A DNA stretch of 64,000 bases, from the NCBI RefSeq assembly GCF_000764305.2, contig NW_025940870.1:1-64000 (forward strand), given 5' to 3'. This document shows positions 23,601 through 35,600 of the stretch, piece by piece. Below the pieces are notes generated by a model. That model did no database searches, was not told the origin of the DNA, and saw only the letters and a program-made list of their open reading frames with translations. Every line of letters starts with the position of its first letter. Position 1 is the stretch's first letter. Both the position numbers and the translations under genes were made by a program. The stretch is from Hyalella azteca (lineage: Eukaryota > Arthropoda > Malacostraca > Amphipoda > Hyalellidae).

Positions 23601-26600
23601 CCAGATCACTTGGACCTCCTGATTTGGTAAAATCTGTGATGCTAATATCTTTGTGAGTTCTACGCACCATTAACAAAAACTTTAATTTCCTCTGTCAACT
23701 ACGCACCATTAACTATTGATAACCACTTGAATTTCCTGTCAAAACAAGAAGCATCAGAAGATAACACCATCGAGTTCAAAGAGGTTGTTTTGCTTGCTAC
23801 CGGGATCCTCACAGAAAGTTCACTGATCGTTCAGGTATACAGAGCATACAAAGCATAGTTAAGCGGGAAAGCGTCCATCCTGAGGTATCCGTTTAACCCT
23901 ATTCTTGTCACGGGTGTGAGCTGTGCGAAGTTTAATCTAGTCGCTTGCTTATCGAAGTCAATTAAGCAGGAAATCGGACGCGTTTTTAAACTTCTTACAC
24001 TGCGATAATTAAACTAACTATTAAGAGCCTTCTATAAAAAACGTTGATCGCACGATTCATCACTGAGAGCACATAAAACAAATTAAATACACGAGTTCTG
24101 TTTATTCACTCGTGCATCGCTATTTAACAACTTCATAGAAGCATCGGCGGCAAATGACAGAGGCACGAAACCAATCAGAGGCTGCACTGCAGGTCGCATG
24201 GAGCCAACGCCAACATGTTTGAGCGATTTTAATGAACATTTCTAAATTATTGATCTGATACTGAAAGAGCTCAGTTGAGGAATAGTTCATCTACATTCTA
24301 CTAGAACTTCTTTATAGTTGGTTATTTTCGATTAGGAAGATATTTTTACTCAAAATTTCGATGTAGGAACTAACCGTAATAAATATCGTGCTACAACATT
24401 GTAATCTATGATAAAGAAGAGTTAATACGCCAATAGATTGATGGTTTTTAATCGCTGCTACTCGCGCCGGTTTGTTTCCCTGTAAGGTAAGCTTGCTGGC
24501 CTTCAGCAGCTACAACTAATACGAACTGCCTTAGGTTAGGTTAGGTTTATTTCCTGCTAAAATTAGGTTAAGTTTATTTATAACAGGGAATCCATCTTTA
24601 TACAACATGCATTAAAAATAGGTAACATGTCATTTTAAATGCCATCATGACATTCAAAATGATAATAAGATGAAAGTTAGCAGTTGTTTTTATTATTGGT
24701 ACTCTAAGATAGTAATAATTTGTTCACTAATACATAACTAGACAGTAGTTACCATGAATAACATCAACGAAAAATTAATTTAAATCGTCCAAAATTGATG
24801 TCAATACAATATATAAAATATAACTCAGTATTCACTGCAGTGAGTGACAGAGAGCGCATTTTCTCGTCGACGAAAACGTGAAGTCACGGACGGACGGACA
24901 GACGGACATGGCGAGCACAATAGTGCATTTTTCCATAAATGAGAAAATGCGCTAAAAATAAGAAATAAATCCATGATGCATCAAAATGGCATATCAGTAC
25001 CATTAAATTCTGGGGAGTCTTCATGCAAGAGGTGAGAATGCTGCTGCAGGTGGTGTTGCTGCTGCAGATGATGTTGCAGATGGTGTGGTGGCATGTGCAT
25101 TATCTGGCTACCTGGCGACATCTCAGGGGTGCCGTCGCTTCCGCCGCCGCTCTCTCGAAACGAACTGAAGCAAACCCCGAAACTGCGCGACAATATACCG
25201 ACGTTATCTTATTGAAAAAACTAGCCTAACTAAACTGATATGTAACATATATTTTACAAAATAGTCGATGTTCACGAGGGTTATTTAATTGAAAAAACTA
25301 GCCTAACTTAACCGATATGTCACATATATTTTACAAAATAGTCTAGGGAGACACAAATAGAGGTTATGTATAGCCCCAGATATAAAGATAATTGTAAAAG
25401 ATAGAGAAGAATTTTTCAAAGAAGAATTGAGTTAGCGAGACAACTGTAACTGATGTAACAACTTCAGGTTTTCAGCCTGAGTGATGGAGAGTTGGACGAA
25501 CCTGGTGCGTTTAGGTGGGGCGGGTGCCTGCTTGCCCCGCTTGTTGGTGGGTCGCGTCCTGAGCTGCACCACCGAACTCTTGCCCACCATGGTGTGGTGG
25601 CATGTGCATCATCTGGCCACCTGGCGACATCTCAGGGGTGCCGTCGCTGCCGCCGCCGCTCTCTCGAAACGAACTGAAGCAAACCCCGAAACTGCGCGAC
25701 ATAATAACGACGTATTACAAGGGTTATCTTATTGAAAAGACTACACAAGGGTTATCTTATTGAAGAGACTAGCCTAACAAAACTGATATTAACATATCAG
25801 GAAAACATATTGATATTCCAAAATTGTCAAAAACTAGCCTAACTAACCGATATGTAACATATATTTTACAAAATAGTCTAGGGTTAAACACAAATAGAAG
25901 TTATTTATAGCCCCAGAGATATTAAGATCTCTAAGAAGATAATTGTACAAGATAGAGAGAAGAATTTTTTAATGAAGAATTGAGTTTGCGAGACTAACAC
26001 CTCTAGGTTGTCGCCCCGAAACTGCGCGACATTATAACGACGTTATCTTATTGAAAAAACTAGCCTAACTAAACTGATATATAACGTATATTTTAAACAG
26101 TCTAGGGAGAAACACAATAAGAAGTTATTTATAGCCCCAGATATAAAGATCTCTAAGAAGATGATTGTACAAGATACAGAGAGAAGAATTTCTCAATGAA
26201 CAATTAAGTTAGCGAGACTAACACCTCAAGGTTTTCAGCCTCAGTCATGGAGAGTAGGACGAACCTGGTGCGTTTAGGTGGGGCGGGTGCCTGCTTGCCC
26301 CGCTTGTTGGTGGGTCGCGTCCTGAGCTGCACCACCGAACTCTTGCCCACCTCACCACCCCCACCTGAGGGCGTCACCACACCCGACCCTCCACTGCGCT
26401 CACCACTGCGCCCCAGCGTGGGGCTCTCGTCGCCACCTTTACTGTTGCTGCGGCTGCGCAATAATGTATTATAATAATAATAATAATGAAATAATAATAA
26501 CAATTTCATTATACAATACGTTGCAAGATAATATTCTCAGATGTACTCTTACCTTTCATTCTTAGTTTTACACGAAAATATTACATCCTACTGATGTAAA

Positions 26601-29600
26601 CGATGCTATATAATATTCTCAAATGTACTCTTACCTTTCATTCTTAGTTTTACACGAAAATATTATATTCTACTGATGTAAACTATGCAAGATAATATTC
26701 TCAGATGTACTTTTAACCTTTCATTCTTAGTTTTACACGAAAATATTACATCCTACTGATCTAAAAGGTAGAGAGACGCAATGAGCGGAGTTATTGAATG
26801 CCATGTTTGAAAATGTTCAAGCTGATTCGGGCAAAGCAAGTAATAATTGATTATCTCAGGTTACATTTTAAATGTAACTTCTCAAAACGAACTGAACGGA
26901 AATGCATTTAAAAGTTTATAGCTGATGAGAGTTATTTTAATNCATACGGCACAGGCTGCTTCCTGCTGTACAACACCGGTGCACAGGTGCTGTACTCCTG
27001 CCATTACTTAATAACTATATTACACGCGGCATCAAGAACAAGAGGCTAAAACTAGCTAGATAATTGCTTGTGTTAAACATCATATTACAATTAATATTAA
27101 CTATATTATCTTTAACCATACTAAAGATGATAGGAGTACCAGAGGCTAAAACTACCTAGATAATTGCTTATGTTAAGCAATAAATTAGAATTATTAATAA
27201 CTATATTACACGCGGCATCAAGAACCAGAGGGTAAAACTACCTAGATAATCCTCATGTTAAACAACAAATTACAATTAATAATAACTATATTACCTTAAA
27301 CCATACTAATGATAATAGTACAGCACAGCTGCACTAATTACCCATCACTTGCGTCTTAACCTTAAGGTATTCCCCGTAATTTTCCTGTAATAAAACAAAG
27401 TAGGAGGCCTGGGCCTATACTTTCAAAAAAAAAGTTAAGAGATCGACAGTTCATCAGCCAATCATTGACGGCCTTTCAAGCAAAATGCACCAATCATAGA
27501 CAAGAAAATAGAGCGTAAGTACTTACGTTCACTTAGCGAGTTTTGAAAGTATGGCCCCAGACTAAGACCTAAGGCTGGGAGACCTCACCGTCCGTGATGG
27601 AAGTCTCCTGAAACATGGTCTCGAGTGCGTGGTGGATGTGGCTGAAGGAAGGACGGTCGGCAGGACTCCACATCCAGCACTGCTTCATGAGCTCGTATAT
27701 GGTGGGAGGGCAGCCTTGGGGGCAGTCCATGCGGTACCTGGGGCATCGGATATCGGATCACATAGTGCAACATCTGGGGCACATAGTGCAACATCTGGGG
27801 CACATAGTGCAACATCTGGGGCACATAGTGCAACATCTGGGGCACATAGTGCAATATATGGAGCACATAGTGCAACATCTGGGGCACATAGTGCAACATC
27901 TGGGGCACATAGTGCAATATCTAGGGGCACATAGCGCAACATCGGATCAACCTCGCATTCAAGCAACAATATGGAATCATCCATTGCATCGAACTTCAGC
28001 AAGCATTTTCCATATTCAATTTGTTTGGCAGAAGAAATACTTGCTTTCACAAGGAAAATACTGTTGGAAAGATTCATTTGGGTATCACTAACATAGAGTT
28101 CTCTGGACAAAATTATTATACAGATAGCGAGTATTATTGAAAACACGCTAGTCCTACATTTAAAAAACTCTCTAATGCATTTAATTGGAAGACCTAGGCT
28201 TGACACAACAGTAATTATAGTTGGTGCAATGAGCAAGCAATGTCATACTTGAATGTAATGACAGCCCCAGCCACTGGGACACTGCTGAACCAAGCCAAGT
28301 CCAAGCAGCGAGGAGAGCGAAAACTAATAAAAAAATGATCACAAACAACGTACTAACTATTGCTCACCCTGACTCGAGTAGATGGTACACATTAGTGAGG
28401 TCCACGCCAGGGTACGGAGACACGCCGTAAGTGGCTATCTCCCACAGCAACACTCCGAATGCCCAAACGTCCGACTGAACACAAAGAGGAACGTCATCAG
28501 CAAGCAAATTATTTAGCCTTTATTTCCAAGTAGAAACCTATGATGAATTGTGAAACAATCTATTAATTAATGCTTTGAATAATTATGAATCCATTATTTC
28601 CTCCAGCTTTGAATGCCTCATAATTGAACGTTATCCAAATTATTCAGAACAAATGTTTTGAAGAGCGGGAAGCAAATGCATCTTCATGTTAAATCAATAG
28701 AATTTGGCCATGTTAGAGGCTGAAGGACTTTCTAAAAATAAAACCCAGAACAAACGGTTTCATCGTCGGTCTATAAGTGCAAAAAACGCACCTGTCACCA
28801 AGTTTGACCTACGATGAAATTCTAGTTTAAAAATGGCTGCCTTGAAGCGGTTTCTGACCACAGCAATTTTTTGCAGTTCAACCCAACAATATGTCTCGAA
28901 GCACTAAATAAACTTTCCAAGTAAATACGAGAGACTAAAATTCAATAAAAAAACGAAGCATAAATAAAAGAGCCTTAAGTCAAATAATTAATGTGAGTAA
29001 ACTTGGAAACAATTTTTTTTGTGGTCCACAATATTATGGAATATTGTAGCTCAAGTGTCAAGCCCACCTTGGTGGAGAATTTGTTATAAGCAAGGCCCTC
29101 TGGAGCCGTCCATTTGATGGGGAACTTTGCCCCGGCGTGCGCAGTGTACGTGTCGTCACGCATGAGGCGCGCCAGGCCGAAGTCTGCCACCTTCACCAGG
29201 TGGTTCTCCCCCACCAAACAGTTACGTGCAGCCAGGTCCCTGAAACAAGAGGCACAAACTGAAACATGAGGCACAAACTGAAGCACGAGGCACAAACTGA
29301 AGCACGAGGCACAAACTGAAGCACGAGGCACAAACTGAAACACGAGGCACAAACTGAAGCACGAGGCACAAAGTGAAGCACGAGGCACAAACTGAAACAC
29401 GAGGCACAAACTGAAACACGAGGAACAAACTGAAACACGAGGCACAAACTGAAACATGAGGCACAAACTGAAACACGAGACACAAACTGAAACGAGACAC
29501 AAACAGAAACACGAGGCACAAACTGAAGCACGAGGCACAAACTGAAACACAAGGCACAAACTGAAACACAAGGCACAAACTGAAACACAAGGCACCAACT

Positions 29601-32600
29601 GACACACGAGGCACAAACAGAAACACGAGGCACAAACAAGGCACAAACAGAAACACGAGGCATAAACTGAAGCACGAGGCACAAACTGAAACACGAGACA
29701 CAAACTGAAACATGAGGCACAAACAAACACGAGGCACAAACTGAAACATGAGGCACAAACTGAAACACGAGGCACAAACTGAAACATGAGGCACAAACTG
29801 AAACACGAGCCACAAATAGAAACATCAGGCACAAACAGAAAGACGAGGCATAAACTGAAACACGAGGCACAAACTGAAACATGAGGCACAAACTGAAACA
29901 CGAGACACAAATCAATACAACTACAAGAAAATTAAGAGGAAATACGATGTATGAGCTCCTTTCATTAGGAAAGACGGGTGCAGTAAGTACACGACATTTC
30001 TCAGCCGTAGAAGTTGCCGAAATCTGACAAACATAAACGAGTGATTCTAAGAATATTAACACACACAAATACTATATATACTGCATATGAACGTAAGCTG
30101 ACAAACATAAATGAGTGATTACAAGAATAACATACACAAATACAAAATGTACCTACTGCAAATGAATGAAATTCGTACCTATGAATAAAAGAATGAGCCT
30201 CAAGAAACTTCATGCCGGCAGCTATCTGCGTGGCCATGTAGAGGAGAACGACCTCGTTGACGTCCGTGTGGCAGCAAGACCTGAGGTAGTCTAGGAGGTT
30301 GCCGCGCGACATGAACTCCGTCACGATGTAGAAGGGAGGCTCGCGCGTACACACACCCAGCAACTGCACCAGGTTAGGGTGCTTCATTTCCTTCATTATT
30401 CGCGCTTCCTCCAGGAAATCTTTCAGAGCCATTGTGTCTTCCTACAATAGGGAAGATTGTCAAATGAATTTAATTAACAACACACTTGGAAAAAATAGCC
30501 ATGAAAGGACCACTGATAATAGTTGAAGTAATTACAGGATAAATCTGCAAAAAAAACGAGGTCTAAGCGGCTCTGGAAATCATCACGTGAAATTATTGAC
30601 TTTCTCCAGTGGCTAGCATTATTAAAAGAAAAATACGCTGCTAATGTCTGTAGTAGAACTTAAGGGCATTTTATTTGACAATACTAAATTAATATAACGT
30701 GCCTTTAGTGTTTTGACGGCAACCGTGACATTGTAGCGCTTCCAGAGCGCCTCATAGGGCATTTTATTTGTGAATAGGTACTCAAATTAATATTACGTGC
30801 CTTCAGTGTTTTGACGGCAACCGTGACATTGTAGCGCTTCCATAGCGCCTCGTAGACGTCGCCGTACTGCCCGCCTCCAAGCTTCTGCTTCATGGCGATG
30901 TCGGTGCGCATTATCTCCCACTGATCAGGCTCTGCAATCCAGCAATGCATCACTGCCTTATCAAATATATTACAATTAACATATATTTATATATATTAAT
31001 ATGATATTAATTATTAATTATATTAATAATCATATAATATATATTTAATTACAATTATATTAATATATTACAACAAAGCAATCCAAAATTATTCAAGGGA
31101 CTTAATTAGTGTATAAAAAGACCAAAAACTCGTTCATTTAAAATGTGATTCAAAGGAGTTAAAATACAAATGTACTGTCATGAACAAGGCTATCGGTAGT
31201 TCAGATCAAGTTAGTAAACTAGTGTATAAAAAGACCAAAAGCTCATTCATTTGAAAGTAGTTCAAAGGAGTTAAAATACAAATGTATTGTCATGAAAAAG
31301 GCTATCGGTAGTTCAGATCAAAATCGTAGCAGTAAATGAACGTTCCACCTCAAGGCCCGTGAAGACAGAGGTATGCTCACCAGGGGTCAGGCCGAAGACG
31401 GTTGGCTTGTTGCGTTTAGGGGCGGGATAGAGCAGCTGAGTGATGAGTCCGTCTGAGTGCTGTGAGTGATGGTGCACCAACTCAGCCAGTGTTGGGAATC
31501 TAAACTCGCTTGATACGTACAGCTGCAGAGAGGAAATGTCAAGTCTTATTCAAAGAAAATGTAAACTCACAAAAAACAATTCGTGAAAGAAGTGCATGAA
31601 ATAGTTAGTTAATTAGTTAGTTTAGTGGTCACATGTTTACTAGCGCTTCAGCTATTTAGCTATCTCGCACCGAAAGTCAAGATGAACATCACCATAGAGG
31701 TGGAAGGGCTCAATTGTCACAAAAGTTTCTCAAATCAAAAATTGTTCATCACCCACAAGGGGCGGAAGGTCTCAGATGTCCAGCCCGGTGAAGCTGGCTC
31801 GAAAGAAGCAGCGTTCGCATCTCAAAGAGACGAAGTGACAAGGAGGGACAGGTGCATGAAATAATACATGTATATTAGGACTAGCTTCTTTAAGGGCCTT
31901 TTTAGCGTATTTTCTTATTTATGGAAAAAATGCACTATTGTGCTCGCCATGTCCGTCTGTCTGTCCGTCCGTCCGTCCGTGACTTCACGTTTTCGACGAC
32001 GAGAAAATGCGCTCTCTGTTACTCACTGCAGTGAGTACTGAGGTATATTTTTTGAAGCTAGGCACAAGATACACATGATTGCTACGCAAGCTCGTGTCGA
32101 AGATATATATTGTAGCAGGATATTCTCCGGTAATGGAACTTTAATGCTAGCGAATTAATCTGTAGGCAGTAAAAAATGAGGGAATGGAGGCTGGCATAAA
32201 TAGAATTTTTTTATTGGTCTGAGTTAGTAGATTTAATCCTTGTTTAGTCCACATAATTTTTTTTAATTGGGTAATAGATTCAATTAAGAAAACGCTTCTA
32301 ACTTCGGAAAATGTTGAAAAGTACCTAAATTTAAGTTAAATGTGGGTTTGAACATATCTATCTTATTCGTTACAGCTTTAATTTTAAAATTTGGGTGTGA
32401 ACCTATCTCATTCGTTGTAGCATTAATTCAGATAAAAACACGTAACAGTATTTTCATGCAATAGTATTTGCAAAATCAGGGTATTTCTATCCCGGGCAAC
32501 GCCTGGTAAGGTTACCAGTTACTATACCATAGTGAAATAATACAAGTTAATTGATGAATGGACCCAGCAACAACAAGATCAATTTTGTCAGAAAACTAAT

Positions 32601-35600
32601 TATAGATGCAGGTTAAAGCACGAGAGCAAAAAATAAGCAGAAATGAGCAGGAACATACAGAGCATAAGCAAGCTAATCGATGAATAGGCCCAGCAACAAC
32701 ATAATCAATTTTGTTTGAAAATTAATTACGAATGCAGGTTAAAGCACGAGAGCAAAAAATAAGCAGGAACATACAGAGCAAGCAAGCAATGCCAGTACGA
32801 CAACTTGGGCCCAGTTTTTTTCTTGCTTGGATGAGGTATGATGTGAGAGCGACGCACTAGCTTCGCCGTGGCCAAAGTCGTTCAGATATCATAAGACTAT
32901 GAGCTCAAATTCATTATCAGTCATTACCATCAATATGGTAATGTAAACGTTTGAACTATTTTCACATTATTAAAATAGTACTTTTTGGCTTTTCATCATA
33001 AAACTGGAGATATAACATGCGGGATCTTTATCAAGAATTGGATCATTAGGAGCATACATTACATGATGTAGAATACAGTAATCTCACACAAATCGCGGGA
33101 GTTACGTTCCTTACCTTGGCCGCGATAAGGAATTGAGTGACAGATTGCAAATTTTCAAGTATTTATATTGCAATTATTTTTTAAGTTTCATAGTTGAATA
33201 AAAGGACGGCTTCTACCGAACTATATCAATAGTTCGCCCTATATCTTACTGCCGATCGAGTTCCGCGGGCTGTGTAAATATGCCAATATACTTTTTAAGA
33301 AATCCACGCGCACCGGCAAAGATCCACAAATGATTCTTCACATTAATATTTCTTGGAAGCATGCAATGAATTGAAGCCGCGGTAGGTGAAGCGCGATATA
33401 GCGCGAGGGACTACTACAGTAGCTTAGTACACCAGGGGCCATACTTTCAAAACTCGCAAAGTGAACGTAAATACTTACGCTCTATTTTCTTGTCTATGAT
33501 TGGTGGATTTTGCCTGAAAGGCCGCCAATGATTGGTTGATGAACTTACGATCTCTTAACTTTTTTTGAAAGTATAGGCCCAGCAGTACAGCACAGCACAC
33601 TGACTTTGTTCATGTCATCTTCGTTTATCCTGTAGTGATAAACACGGCCGTCCCAGCGCAGGGAGATGCTGCGCTGGCCAGGACTGCTCTCACTCTCGCG
33701 CACCAGGAAGGATCCGTTGATGCCTGATGACAGCAAATATTCGGCCGTGTTGCGGGAGATGGGGCCGTGATACCTGCGACATAACATGAGGTGAATGTTG
33801 GATACAGGAGACAGGCTGGCGTTATTGTATCCTAGGTATGTAGGATACAAGGGACAGGCTGTCGCAATTATATCCTAGGGATGTAGGACACAAGAGATGG
33901 GCTGTCGTAATTGTATCCTACACATGTAGGATACAAGAGACAGGCTGTCGTAATTGTATCCTACACATGTAGGATACAAGAGACAGGCTGTCGTAATTAC
34001 CGTGAAAGCTTGACAGGTTACCATGACTAAAGTTGACTTAAGAAATCTGTAAGTTAGCATTGAAATTAAAATTTATTATTATAAATTACCGTAGCTATTT
34101 CAAAGGGAACAGGGTTGTTTGCCAATTCATGGGGCACTAACATTCAATAAAAAAAATTCCTAGTAGGAAATAGTTCAGTTGAATGTAAACAGCAAAGTAA
34201 AATGTTTATCTGACGCTGCACAATGAAAGAAACCTCACCAACTATGCTTCTCTAAGCTGTTGACGGGTGTGATGTAGTTGAAGGGAACCCACCCCACCTC
34301 GCCTGCGCTGGAGTGAGCCTCACACCACTCGCCTGTCTTGTTGTAGGACAACACGCGCACCTGCTCGCCTGAGGCATACAAACACAGTGTCAGTAAGCAT
34401 GTTTGGTTAAAAATAACGCCAGTTTTATTGAGGACTTCTAATGCCAGTTTTATTGAGGACTTCTAATGCCAGTTTTATTGAGGACTTCTAATGCCAGTTT
34501 TATTGAGGACTTCTAATGCCAGTTTTATTGAGGACTTCGCCTGAGGCATACAAACACCATGTCAGTAAACATGTTTGGTTAAAAATAATGCCAGTTTTAT
34601 TGAGGACTTCTAATGCCAGTTTTATTGAGGACTTCGCCTGAGGCATACAAACACCGTGTCAGTAAGCATGTGTGGTTAAAAATAATGCCAGTTTTATTGA
34701 GGATTTCTTTTGAGTTTAATCTCTCAAGCTTTCCGATAAGAGGTACAGTAATAGGGTCAATGTGTCTTGAAATTTGCACAAAATTTTAATCAAACATGTT
34801 CAAATGAAAGGCTCTACCCTAAATATACAAATGTCAGTAAGCATGTTTGGTTAAAAATAATGCCAGTTTTATTGAAGACTTCTTTTGAGTTTAATCTCTC
34901 AGGCTTTCTGATAAGAGGTACAGTAATAGGGTCAATGTGTCTTCAAATTTGCACAAAATTTTAACCAAACATGTTCAAATGAAAGGCTCTACCCTAAATA
35001 TACAAATGTCAGTAATCTATTCTTATACCACGTCAGGTTTTCATACTCTATTGGTTGCAGTAGTCTGTTGAATGTTAATTACATTGCATGGAATTAAGAT
35101 TCAACATACTTCTTCTGTCATATAAGATGTTATTACAAAGAAAAAATGAGTAAAATGTATTGAATTATTTGATGTTGTAAATTGTTGCTTGGCTAATTTT
35201 CTAATTTTAATAAACTTTGAAGATATTTTCTTGAAGAAAAGTGGCTTGAGGAAAAGGCTCGAGAAAAGTGGCTCGCTCGAGGAAAAGGTTACCCATCATA
35301 TATTTTTTTTAGTTGATACAGATGAGCCACATAAGAAAGATTTCATACAGCTATATAAACTTGTCAGCGTACATTGTGAGTTAAAATGAATATGGATGTG
35401 ACAATGTGTCAGTGTGGGTGAATGTCTGTACAAGTACAATTATGTATCTTAACCTTTCCTAAGAGACAGTTGATTTTCTCCCTGTGCTCTATAAGTACAA
35501 TTATGTATCTTAACCTTTCCTAAGAGACAGTTGATTTTCTCCCTGCGCTCTGAACTCGTATAGAGCTACAAAAAGCTGGGGGTCGCCAGCCTCCTCCTCC

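Noticed and set aside
24531..24550. Interstitial telomere repeat (TTAGG)n
   Set aside because: Only three units, easily due to chance in AT-rich DNA.
27585..28236. Open frames with HYVPQML or HSATSGA repeats
   Set aside because: 21-bp minisatellite beside Abl exon 11, a period divisible by three.
28975..30068. Open frames of 200-310 codons on the minus strand with Cys/Phe/Val repeats
   Set aside because: They are readings of the 19-bp minisatellite in Abl intron 8; all three frames are open because the unit lacks stops.
31625..31864. 79-codon plus-strand frame with a hydrophobic start, nested in Abl intron 5
   Set aside because: No family likeness, no promoter or conservation evidence; it lies just left of a repeat copy.
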